This document shows, in pieces, positions 43,459 to 52,526 of a DNA stretch of 64,000 nt (its first letter is position 1; each line of letters opens with the position of its first letter). The stretch is from the NCBI RefSeq assembly GCF_026262505.1, contig NC_067206.1, forward strand, positions 38,763,660-38,827,659, in the 5' to 3' direction. The translations under genes were made by a program, and so were the position numbers. The DNA is from Trichomonas vaginalis G3 (Eukaryota; Parabasalia; Trichomonadida; Trichomonadidae). The notes below the pieces were generated by a model that had not been told where the DNA came from, did no database searches, and worked only from the letters and a program-made list of their open reading frames with translations.

Positions 43459-45007
43459 ATGGATAACACAGATTTAAAAATTTTAATTGATGATTTAGTA
43501 TTTAATCAAAATTTTCTTGATTATTACGATTTAAAATCATATCTCCAAAAACATAATAACAACGGGTGATGATATGGAATATTATTATCCATATTATAAA
43601 AATGAAATTTTGAAATATCATAATAAAATAATTTCTGAAATTAAAGACAAAATTAAAAATAATAATATACAAAGGGAAAAACTAAATCACAACTTAAACA
43701 GTTGAAAGATTTCAAAAATAAAGTATTAACAGAAGAAGATATTGATGAATTATATAATTTATATAATCCTGAGCCACAAAAACCAAAGCCGAGGTCTAAA
43801 GTAGCAAATGTTCAACAGCCAAATGTTCAACAGCTAAAGGTGCAAAACGCCCTAACCCTTCAGACCATAAATGAAGCACAAGCTTTAATTTATGATTCAT
43901 TAGTTAAACCATATTCAACCGACTTTTAAATGAAGATCAACTTTTGGAATTCATCCTTCAACATAAACTCGAAGCGGGAAAGTATATCAAACCTTTATAT
44001 ACAGCATATTTAAAACAAATGAATAGAATACATCCAGAATTAATGAAGGGGGAATGAATTCCAAAATCAAAGCAGATAAAATTAAACCACTTGCAACACC
44101 AAAACCTCCAACGACAGTACCGCCTCCTCCTTCAGTTAATCCTTCATCATTCACTTTATTATATCCATTTCAAACATTAAAGAAGCAAAAAGATTTTAAA
44201 AAGGATTTCAAGATATTAAATAAACCAATTGACCCGAAAATTCAACCGTTAAAGGAAAAATTTAGTCGCCCTTCATTTGCTCCATATCCATATTCATACG
44301 AAATCGATCATCTGGAATATTCAAAAGGAAACGTTACTTATTTATTTGCCATTAACATTAACACTAGATATTTATATTGCATTCCAGTGAAAGGGAAAAC
44401 AAAACAGGAAACAAGAAGAGCTATACAATACTTACTAGATCATGAAAGAGTAGATAATATCAGGGGTGATGGTGATAAAGGATTTCAGGCAGCTATGGCT
44501 CATTATTTCCCACAAATTAATTTTTTCTTTTCATCCTCTCCATATACGTTTCATAATAAAATAGTTGATGCGGTAATGAGAACTCTTAGAGATGCGTTAG
44601 GGGTTAACGGTCAGATATACTGGGATGGAAATCATGACTCCATCATACAACAGTTAGTATATTATTACAATAATACATGGCATAGAACTATAAACATGAA
44701 ACCGGTGGAAATGAAAAATGATATTTCAAAAGAATGGGAATATATTAGAAAGCAAATGGAAAGGTTAAATGATGTTAAACGTGAACAAATTAATTCGGGG
44801 CTCATGAATTTTAAACAAGGGGATAAAGTTTTGATTCATCTCGATTATGGAAAAACTGATAAATCAATGACAAAAAGAAGACGAAGATTTGACACAATAG
44901 CTGAATTTGTTAGATATATTAACGGCAATGCATTAGTTGAAGTTGACAATAAATTAATAGAAATTCCGATTTATTTTATTACTCCATTATATTTAAATAA
45001 TATTTAA
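43459..45007 (+). pseudogene. retroviral-type integrase, M2 copy, 5' part broken
   Basis: The catalytic core and C-terminus are open from about 44054 to 45007 (EIDHLEY, RGDGDKGF, KIVDAVMRTLRD, GDKVLIHLDYG). The N-terminal part has a five-base loss near 43562, a lost G near 43662 and a lost C near 43917, and the Ser/Thr-rich linker near 44046 is shorter than in M1. Confidence 0.85.
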
Positions 45008-45026
45008 TTTTTTTATTTCGTAAGAA

Positions 45027-45347
45027 ATGAGTGACAACAAAGCAGTCAAGAGTCCTGATTTAATTAAGATTCAGAGTCCAGACGATGAATATAAAAAGAA
45101 ACTAAACAGAATTAAATCAAAAATATGCTATTACAAAAAGAAGCCGCAATGCGGTGGGGTTGATGCCCATAAAACTAATGGAACTGAAAACGATGAAGAG
45201 AAGAAGGAAATAATCGAAAAGTTAGAAACTTACCGTTCAATCCTTAAACTGAGTGAAGCAAAAATAAAAGAATTTAATAGAATAAATAAATTGATTGGAA
45301 GAGATGAATTTAATAAAGATGAATTTTTAAACTCTATCCAAATTTAA
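45027..45347 (+). CDS. 106-residue Lys-rich protein, intact
   Basis: Starts MSDNKAVKSPDLIKIQSPDD, has ICYYKKKPQCGG and a C-terminal charged helix (LKLSEAKIKEFNRINKLIG). Twenty bases after the integrase stop; the ATG follows TTATTTCGTAAGAA. Possibly DNA-binding from its charge; no family recognised. Confidence 0.6.
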   Translation: MSDNKAVKSPDLIKIQSPDDEYKKKLNRIKSKICYYKKKPQCGGVDAHKTNGTENDEEKKEIIEKLETYRSILKLSEAKIKEFNRINKLIGRDEFNKDEFLNSIQI

Positions 45348-45508
45348 TTTTTATTTCTCTTTGACAACATCTCTCTTTCCATCATTACTGCATAACCGCA
45401 TTTTCTCAGTTTTAGTGGTTTGTTATTTTTAGCAAGTTCTCGCATCATTTTTATCGTTTCCTCCCTTGTTATGATTCGTGGTAAATTTTGAGCTTGTGGG
45501 GTATCCAT
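45344..45508 (-). CDS. 54-residue basic protein
   Basis: ATG at 45508 directly after TTTTTATATAA, stop overlapping the previous gene's stop by four bases. Reads MDTPQAQNLPRIITREETIK, then a helical Lys/Arg-rich part containing KLRKCGYAVMMEREM. Conserved frame, start context and position in M1 (one base missing there) support a real gene. Role unknown. Confidence 0.55.
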   Translation of the reverse strand: MDTPQAQNLPRIITREETIKMMRELAKNNKPLKLRKCGYAVMMEREMLSKRNKN

Positions 45509-45564
45509 TTATATAAAAATAAAAATTTGTTATCAGTTATTTTATCGTTAATGGTTTTCAGGTT

Positions 45565-45797
45565 ATTCAATAATTAATTATTTTTGAAGAACTGAAGGTG
45601 CTACCATGTTACCATGTGCTACCAGGTTAATTAACTTCTCTGAAAAAGTGTGACAACATGACATTTTGACAACACAGCAGGAGGAAGGCAGTTATGAATT
45701 ATTTTTGAAGAACTGAAGGTGCTACCATGTTACCATGTGCTACCAGGTTAATTAACTTCTCTGAAAAAGTGTGACAACATGACATTTTGACAACAGT
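45565..45797 (+). repeat. ~121-bp cargo repeat, left side of M2 cargo region, 2 copies
   Basis: Same unit as 25620-26346. Preceded by GGTTATTCAATAATTAATTA, whose complement closes the right side at 49365-49385. Confidence 0.9.
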
Positions 45798-45866
45798 CGG
45801 GGAAATAAATGTTTACGTTAATGTTTTGTCATGATTTCATCGTATATGCTTTGTCATGATTTCATC

Positions 45867-45942
45867 GTTAATGTTTTGTGAAGAATATAGCAACCGCCGG
45901 AATTCAGACGGTTGTTTTTTTTATACAAAATTCACGCAGGAT
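45867..45942 (+). pseudogene. fragment of the M1-type KilA-N core stranded in M2
   Basis: TTTTGTGAAGAATATAGCAAC and the following ~50 bases match the variable core of the M1 KilA-N gene (about 29255-29328, opposite orientation) with few changes. M2's own KilA-N gene has a different core, so this is a leftover of a replaced allele or a donor fragment. Its hairpin plus T-run mimics a bacterial terminator by chance. Confidence 0.7.
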
Positions 45943-45962
45943 TAATGCAAAAATAAATTCAA

Positions 45963-46040
45963 ATCATACTTTATAAAGCATCATTTACAGGTATTTCATC
46001 GTCAGTAAATGAATCCTCATTATCGTTTGGTTCAACCTGT
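45963..46040 (-). pseudogene. tail fragment of the decayed cargo gene
   Basis: Matches the acidic 3' end of the relic at 26368-26540; cut off at the start of the pentamer array at 46043. Confidence 0.4.
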
Positions 46041-46042
46041 TT

Positions 46043-46094
46043 TATGTTAGCATGTTAGAATCTAACACGTTTTCTAACCACTTTTCTACATGGT
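46043..46094. repeat. GTTAG pentamer array, upstream end of the M2 cassette
   Basis: On the plus strand: GTTAG-n3-GTTAG-n3-CTAAC-n7-CTAAC-n7-CTACA. Number, orientation and spacing agree with the M1 array at 27278-27333, but the pentamer differs. Confidence 0.85.
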
Positions 46095-46193
46095 CTAAAA
46101 CTCTCGAAAATCATGAATTTTTGACATTTCCTTATGAAAGAAAAATAACGCTAATTTTTTTCTAAGAAAAATTTTTATTTTGTATGTAAAGAT

Positions 46194-47137
46194 ATGATTT
46201 CAAACAATAGGTTCTACAAACACTTCAAACAACAACTTCACCAAACTCTTTAGTTATGAATCCAACATCTATGTTAGTAGAGATGAAAAGCTTCATTCCT
46301 TCTTCATATACTTTTGAGACAGAAATACAAAGAATTAAGCAAGAACTTTTAACAAGTAATTTAGACTGTAGTGCGAAAGATGAAACAAATGAACAGTATC
46401 TTTATGACATGCAGGACATTATTGACCATTTACCCAAATTGCCTGAAATCCAACAACAAAAGCTCACTATTCATGAATTCGATGAAATAGAAGTGAAACC
46501 AACTGACTCAGTAGAAATAAAGAAGTTCATACGTAAAGTAAACTATGAGTTTCTAGGATATCATTGCAACCATAAAGTTATGGACAAAGATCGCGACATG
46601 GTATATAAGAACATCTCTGACATATATTAATCTGGGGAGTTTAAGACATACGACAACTTTGTTTCATTAGTTGCTGAATGTGTATGGCAGATAAGAGATA
46701 AAGATAAAAGATGTAAAATATGGAATGGACAAATAAAACCAACAACTTTTGAGTTAAAAGAAAACCATTGACGCCTTAGTTGTTCTAGCAGGTCAAATTT
46801 CAATGTATAACGCAAAAATGAATCCGCAATGTTCAAAATGTAAAGCAGCAATGAGGAAATATAACTACTCCGTCAAAGAGATAGAACGTATGAGAAACGA
46901 CTATGCTGACTTAAAGAAGAAGTAGAGAAAACCGCAGAAGATAAAATGGACATGTTAGCATTTCTGAACAAAAACTATCCAACAGCTGACGATTTCCTTC
47001 TATCTGATGTCAAGAAGAAGTATAAAGAAACCTTCGGCATAGTTAAAATTTTTGATATTCTTCGTGAAGAAATAGAAGCTACAAAACTGTTTAAAGTCAT
47101 GAACCATCGCAACATATACCATGTAAAACGTTTGTAA
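46194..47137 (+). pseudogene. unrecognised ~300-residue cassette gene, M2 copy (inverted)
   Basis: Same gene as 27341-28275 on the opposite strand. Start after TTTTATTTTGTATGTAAAGAT. From 46256 to 46630 it is open (SSYTFETEIQRIKQELLTSN, then KFIRKVNYEFLGYHCNHKVM); breaks lie before 46256, near 46628, 46770 and 46919. The C-terminus reads IFDILREEIEATKLFKVMNH against TFDILTEEIEATKLFRISNI in M1. Function unknown. Confidence 0.6.
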
Positions 47138-47144
47138 ATAGTTA

Positions 47145-47195
47145 TGTTAGAAAAAGTGGTTAGAAAACGTGTTAGATCTAACATGCTAACATAAA
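47145..47195. repeat. GTTAG pentamer array, downstream end of the M2 cassette
   Basis: On the plus strand: GTTAG-n8-GTTAG-n7-GTTAG-n2-CTAAC-n3-CTAAC. Starts eight bases after the cassette gene's stop and is the inverted counterpart of 46043-46094. Confidence 0.85.
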
Positions 47196-47440
47196 CATTA
47201 TTTTTTGGTGTAAATAAATGGTACCTTTAATGATATCATGACTGTTCTCGTTCATGTCTGATTTACATCTAATGAAAAAGTTTAGAAGAATTTTCTTTAT
47301 TCTTTCTGGTATATTTTTTGTCTTTCCAGTACTCCCGCTCTAATGGTCCCAGATGAGTTGGTTTAGATTCTCTCAAGTTCTTAGATGGTAATAAACATCT
47401 TCAACGCCTCCTTCATAAGTCATGACAAATCATTTCCCGA
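47196..47440. other. non-coding stretch between cassette and next cargo repeat
   Basis: AT-rich; no gene supported. Confidence 0.3.
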
Positions 47441-47605
47441 CCTGTTGTCAAAATGTCATGTTGTCATCATTTTTCAGAGAAGTTAATTAAGCCTGGTGCA
47501 CATGGTGACGTGGTGACACCTTCAGTTCTTCAAAAATAATTAATTATTGAATAACCTGAAACATGAGACTTTGTCTCCGGACTCTTTGAGTCACTTAACG
47601 ATAAA
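47440..47605 (-). repeat. single ~120-bp cargo repeat plus twin mini-hairpins in M2
   Basis: A diverged unit (GGTGCACATGGTGACGTGGTG variant) followed by GAGACTTTGTCTC and GACTCTTTGAGTC. It separates the cassette from the KilA-N gene. Confidence 0.8.
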
Positions 47606-47671
47606 ATATATTTTTGGTCATGGGCTATGCCCCGCCACTTCATGTCTTTATGACAAAAATAATGAGTTCAT

Positions 47672-48336
47672 TTACTCACAATATTTTTTTACAAAACGAC
47701 CCCAAGCTTTTAACTTCTTTTCTGCAGCTTCTAATGCTATCTTAGCGAGTTCATATTCTCTAAATTCTCTCTTTAAATTTTCTTGTTCCCATTGGTCTAG
47801 TTCGAATGGAGAATCTCTATAACCATAACATATCTCACGTTCATGTTCTAATTGTTTTTCGCGCATTTTCTAACTTCTTGTTCGAACAAAGGTTTAGCAT
47901 TCTCTACTGTATCTTCAAGTTCTTCTTCATCTAATTTCTCATGAACTTTCTTGTCTATGGAGTCCATAATATCTTTGACATAAAATGCATACTTTACAGA
48001 GCACCATTCAGCAACAAAATGAACGAGGTTAGGATGTATGTAAATACCTTTGAATTCATTTATAACACCCTTTGTAAGCTCATAAAATGCTTGTTTTGAG
48101 GTCGAGCCACTTTTGGCTCCACCGTATTCGTTCATCCAAAACTCAAGAATTTCCTGCATTTTAGCACTATTGAGAAATCTGTTTAAATGGTTTAACTTTC
48201 CTGCTTCTCTTGCCATCTTTGTTGCATTTATATAACCATCCTTGTCTCTACGTAAGACTTCAATACTGTTATAAGTGCCTTTTGTGAATGTTTCACCATT
48301 AGATTTGTTCGTGAATGTTTTTGCTTCGACCGACAT
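47672..48336 (-). pseudogene. KilA-N domain protein, M2 allele
   Basis: From ATG 48336: N-terminus as in M1 (SVEAKTFTNKSNGETFTKGT), DKDGYINATKMAREAGKLNH, a central core with YIHPNLVHFVAEWCSVKYAF (the classic end of KilA-N), then the coiled-coil tail shared with M1 (IMDSIDKKVHEKLDEEELED). One base lost near 47868 separates the last 64 residues. The core is clearly a different allele from 28842-29503. Confidence 0.85.
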
Positions 48337-48419
48337 TACTGTTCTTACATACAAAATAAAAAATAAATAAAAATAATTTTAAAACTAACTTTATTTTTGT
48401 ACTGCATCAAATTTTCATT

Positions 48420-49350
48420 AATGTTGTCAAAATGTCATGTTGTCACACTTTTTCAGAGAAGTTAATTAACCTGGTAGCACATGGTAACATGGTAGCACCT
48501 TCAGTTCTTCAAAAATAATTCATAACTGCCTTCCTCCTGCTGTGTTGTCAAAATGTCATGTTGTCACACTTTTTCAGAGAAGTTAATTAACCTGGTAGCA
48601 CATGGTAACATGGTAGCACCTTCAGTTCTTCAAAAATAATTCATAACTGCCTTCCTCCTGCTGTGTTGTCAAAATGTCATGTTGTCACACTTTTTCAGAG
48701 AAGTTAATTAACCTGGTAGCACATGGTAACATGGTAGCACCTTCAGTTCTTCAAAAATAATTCATAACTGCCTTCCTCCTGCTGTGTTGTCAAAATGTCA
48801 TGTTGTCACACTTTTTCAGAGAAGTTAATTAACCTGGTAGCACATGGTAACATGGTAGCACCTTCAGTTCTTCAAAAATAATTCATAACTGCCTTCCTCC
48901 TGCTGTGTTGTCAAAATGTCATGTTGTCACACTTTTTCAGAGAAGTTAATTAACCTGGTAGCACATGGTAACATGGTAGCACCTTCAGTTCTTCAAAAAT
49001 AATTCATAACTGCCTTCCTCCTGCTGTGTTGTCAAAATGTCATGTTGTCACACTTTTTCAGAGAAGTTAATTAACCTGGTAGCACATGGTAACATGGTAG
49101 CACCTTCAGTTCTTCAAAAATAATTCATAACTGCCTTCCTCCTGCTGTGTTGTCAAAATGTCATGTTGTCACACTTTTTCAGAGAAGTTAATTAACCTGG
49201 TAGCACATGGTAACATGGTAGCACCTTCAGTTCTTCAAAAATAATTCATAACTGCCTTCCTCCTGCTGTGTTGTCAAAATGTCATGTTGTCACACTTTTT
49301 CAGAGAAGTTAATTAACCTGGTAGCACATGGTAACATGGTAGCACCTTCA
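48420..49350 (-). repeat. 121-bp cargo repeat array, right side of M2 cargo region, 8 copies
   Basis: Near-identical head-to-tail units starting TTGTCAAAATGTCATGTTGT, inverted relative to the two units at 45565-45797. Homogeneity suggests recent amplification by unequal exchange or slippage. Confidence 0.95.
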
Positions 49351-49387
49351 GTTCTTCAAAAATAATTAATTATTGAATAACCTGAAA

Positions 49388-49425
49388 CCATGAGACTTTG
49401 TCTCCGGACTCTTTGAGTCACTTAA
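49388..49425. repeat. twin mini-hairpins, right of the M2 cargo region
   Basis: GAGACTTTGTCTC and GACTCTTTGAGTC as at 29684. Confidence 0.6.
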
Positions 49426-49541
49426 CGTAAACATTTATTTCTGCAGTTCATCCATTACTTCATTACCTAATTAATTACAGACATAAAATATATTTAGTTC
49501 ATTCGGTAAGCCTTGACCCAAAAGTCTGGGCTCAAGCGCGT

Positions 49542-50597
49542 TCAATGAACGCGGTACCATGCGAATACAGTCACAAATGGTGGTATGTAATCTTTACCCG
49601 AGCCTGTTGGATTTGTTGTGAAAGTGTGTGAATGATTACCTGCGGTTCCACAGAAAATACCTGTGCTTGAATCTACTGGGTCAGTTGTGATATCATATCT
49701 ATTCATTCCCCATCTATCCGAACCCGCTGCAAGATTTGTATAACCTCTTTTTGTTATTGAATGTGAATGATTTCCTGTTGTGTTTGTAGTTCCTGTATGA
49801 GTGTGCGGTGGATGGTTTGCTTCTTTAATTTTCTTCGAACCTCCTGTTTGCTTTGAATATCTAGCACAGTATAAGAATTTATCTACAATCTGCTTCCACG
49901 CACCAAAACCTAAAACTGTTGATGGATTTGTTGAGTTCATTGACGTATAAATAGAACCAACAGGATATAATGTTTGAAGTATTTCATTTTTCATGCTTGT
50001 AATCACATCATTTACTTCCGACTTCTTTGCATAATTTTCATCAACATAAGTTTTATCTGCTTTAAGATCTAAACATCCTGAAACCCATTCTGTATCAGCT
50101 TTAACTTTAAAAGTCTCAAATGTCCATTCATGATACCATTCAACCTTTTCTTTAATTTCATTATCTTTTTCATCAACATAAACCAAATTTGCCTTCTTAT
50201 TTAACTCACTATCCACATATTCCTTATCCACCTTCTTCATTATGTCATTTAGGAAACCTTCTATGAATTCCTCATTTAAATTAAATCTTCCAATCTTCAA
50301 AACTTTAGGAAATGCATTTAATGCGTAATATCTCTGTTCTTCTGGTGGAATTGATCTTATATCATCCGTTATTCCTTTAATTTTTGAATTCATAAATAAA
50401 ATTTCTTTTATATTTGATATCACTGCACCACCTTTGCAAACGAATTCGAAATGTTCATTTTTCAATACTATCTCCAAATCTCCATATTTCAACCTTTGCG
50501 TTTGTTCTGCCGTCTTTGAATTATATGCATATATGGCGTATGTAATGGTCTGAAGGACCTGGGTGTTTTGCGCCTTAAGTTGCTGTTGTTTAATCAT
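49542..50597 (-). CDS. phage-type tail-fibre/collar protein, intact
   Basis: 351 residues. N-terminal Gln-rich segment, then a charged mostly helical/coiled shaft (KKVDKEYVDSELNKKANLVY and similar 'YVD..' steps), then at about residue 215 a C-terminal domain: LYPVGSIYTSMNSTNPSTVL, GFGAWKQI, HPPHTHTGTT, NHSHS, NHSHT, and PPFVTVFAWYRVH. This is the known end domain of phage tail fibres and short tail proteins (PVGSIY...G.W..I...H.H...PPY..V..W.R), where HxH pairs bind metal in the trimer. Likely role: receptor-binding spike of a Maverick virion. The domain is phage-like, so its ancestor may have been acquired from a bacterial virus. Confidence 0.85.
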   Translation of the reverse strand: MIKQQQLKAQNTQVLQTITYAIYAYNSKTAEQTQRLKYGDLEIVLKNEHFEFVCKGGAVISNIKEILFMNSKIKGITDDIRSIPPEEQRYYALNAFPKVLKIGRFNLNEEFIEGFLNDIMKKVDKEYVDSELNKKANLVYVDEKDNEIKEKVEWYHEWTFETFKVKADTEWVSGCLDLKADKTYVDENYAKKSEVNDVITSMKNEILQTLYPVGSIYTSMNSTNPSTVLGFGAWKQIVDKFLYCARYSKQTGGSKKIKEANHPPHTHTGTTNTTGNHSHSITKRGYTNLAAGSDRWGMNRYDITTDPVDSSTGIFCGTAGNHSHTFTTNPTGSGKDYIPPFVTVFAWYRVH

Positions 50598-50621
50598 TTA
50601 TTATGATTTAAAAATAAATAT

Positions 50622-51331
50622 TTAATCCGTTATCTCATCGGCTATTTTCTCTATTTGAAATTGCCATAATATTTCATTCATAAATTCTAAATCACAATCA
50701 AATAGGTCAGTTATTCTAAATTTAATATTTGATAAATCTTTTGAATGAAGAATAAATGAATTCCCGGATAATTGAAATGGATATGATAAAGAAAATGTGT
50801 TTAAGTTGATGGATAAAATGTTTTGTATTGAGGGTAAGAGTTAGGGTCTAATGTTTTGATGTGAAAATCTCATTGGGGTATTAACTTTATCACATTTGAT
50901 TAAAATGAAATTGGAACAGTGTCAGAATACAAAACATCCCCAACATCTTTTTCAAAATTTAATATTCCCAACAATGAACGAAGATGAGGAGTACAAAATT
51001 TAATTTTCAGCGGGAATTTAATAAGGTTATTTATTTCATCAAGTTCAAAAAGTTTATCGGGTTTTGATTTAAAATTTTCTTCATACCATACGATAAATGA
51101 TTCATTTAAATAACTTAAAATCATGTTAATATCCCATTTCGCTATCACATTATTTATATACATATCATACGTTTTTTCAAGGTCATCTTTAATAAATGAT
51201 ATATAATCTGAAGGGTCTAAAAGAATGGGATTAAATTTACCACTCACAGAAACGAGAGTAACATTATAAATTCCGCTAACTGTTAAATTTAATTCACAAC
51301 TATTATTCGAAATAATATTGATAATTGACAT
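50622..51331 (-). pseudogene. unknown 236-residue protein, M2 copy
   Basis: The first 143 residues are open: short beta-rich start (CELNLTVSGIYNVTLVSVSG), then helical sequence with FIVWYEENFKSKPDKLFELD. A shift near 50918 puts the C-terminus (DLEFMNEILWQFQIEKIADE) in another frame. Sits between the fibre gene and a divergent gene whose start codon is only 17 bases away. Probably a virion component by position. Confidence 0.55.
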
Positions 51332-51348
51332 TTTATTACGAATAAAAT

Positions 51349-51830
51349 ATGGTAAAGCGTTATTTTCCAGTGATAAATAAAACTAGAATAAGATTACCTC
51401 AAAGAATTCATAAATTCAACGAATAAGAAATTCATTCATGTTATAAATTTTAGTGTTTTCAGAAAATATGAGTCAGTGTCATATTCATCAACAGGTTATA
51501 TTTCACTTCATTCAAATTTAGTTCAATCAAACCCATATAATGACCATTTCATAAGATTTTCAGATGGTATTAAAAATGTAATTGATAGATTAAAATATGA
51601 ACAGATTGACAATATCGAAATTTTTGGAATTTTGGTTTAAATATCCCGATGGAAAAAAGATTGAAGTTAAAGATAAAGCTGATACTATAACAAAAACAAT
51701 TACAATGACCGATCCAGATAGTGGGGAACAAAAAGAAATAAAACAAACGATAGAAACTGGTGAAAGGTCAATTATTATTGATTATGATTCAAAGGATTAT
51801 TATTCAATAATGTTAATGCTTGAATATTAA
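51349..51830 (+). pseudogene. unknown ~160-residue beta-rich protein, M2 copy
   Basis: Reads MVKRYFPVINKTRIRLPQRI, then (after a shift near 51427) YESVSYSSTGYISLHSNLVQ and, after another near 51630, KYPDGKKIEVKDKADTITKT to IMLMLEY. The stop overlaps the opposing stop by four bases. No family recognised. Confidence 0.5.
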
Positions 51831-52494
51831 ATAGCCTTAACAAAGAATTTTTCAAGTGATATTTATATTCATCAACTATTTTATTATAAATATCATTATA
51901 TGTTTAAATGAAGTTCAGTTGTTGTTCCGTTCTTTGATATCTTAATTGTGCTAATATCCTTTATAGGATTTATTTTTGCAACTGTTCCGCAGCATGAAAC
52001 CTCATCATCTATGAAAAATTGAATCTTAACGTCTGAATCTTGAACATCACAAAGAATGGCGATAATGTGAATTAATGATTCATAAGGTAAAATAATTAAA
52101 CCGGATTGATCAATTAAATTTATTATTGAATCATAATTATTAATTATTATATCACGGTAAATTTTCATTAATTCAGAATTAATGTCTATTTTATATGGGT
52201 TCTCGATGTTTGATGAAAGAGGTGGGGGTATGTTGGATAAGTGGGAATTTCAACAGGTTCTTTACCGGGTTCAGATAAAATGATTGGGTCTCCATCTTCT
52301 TTATTTTGCTCCTCCTCCTTTTTCGGTAAGTCACGAGTTAATAAATTTGGTTGAGTTGCTGACCTTGTTAATTCAGGGCTAACATTAACTTTAACATTTT
52401 GAATAATTCGTGATTTATCATCATTTACGTTATAACCAACCGTAATCTCTGCTTTTGCGTTAGTGTTCTTTTGACTAGTGAAACGTCTTCTCAT
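51827..52494 (-). pseudogene. unknown ~222-residue protein, M2 copy
   Basis: Basic start MRRRFTSQKNTNAKAEITVG, acidic/Pro-rich middle (EEEQNKEDGDPIILSEPGKE), then KIYRDIIINNYDSIINLIDQ and a beta-rich part with a CC pair. Breaks near 52200 and 51905. By location a virion-module protein; penton or spike-base candidates are not excluded. Confidence 0.5.
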
Positions 52495-52526
52495 TTATAT
52501 TCGAATAAAAAAATATATTTAAACTT

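Noticed and set aside
45885-45925. Rho-independent-style terminator (hairpin plus T-run)
   Set aside because: Explained as a stranded piece of KilA-N coding sequence; bacterial terminators are not expected in this genome.
48420-49350. CRISPR array
   Set aside because: Units are contiguous 121-bp repeats without variable spacers, and this is a eukaryotic element.
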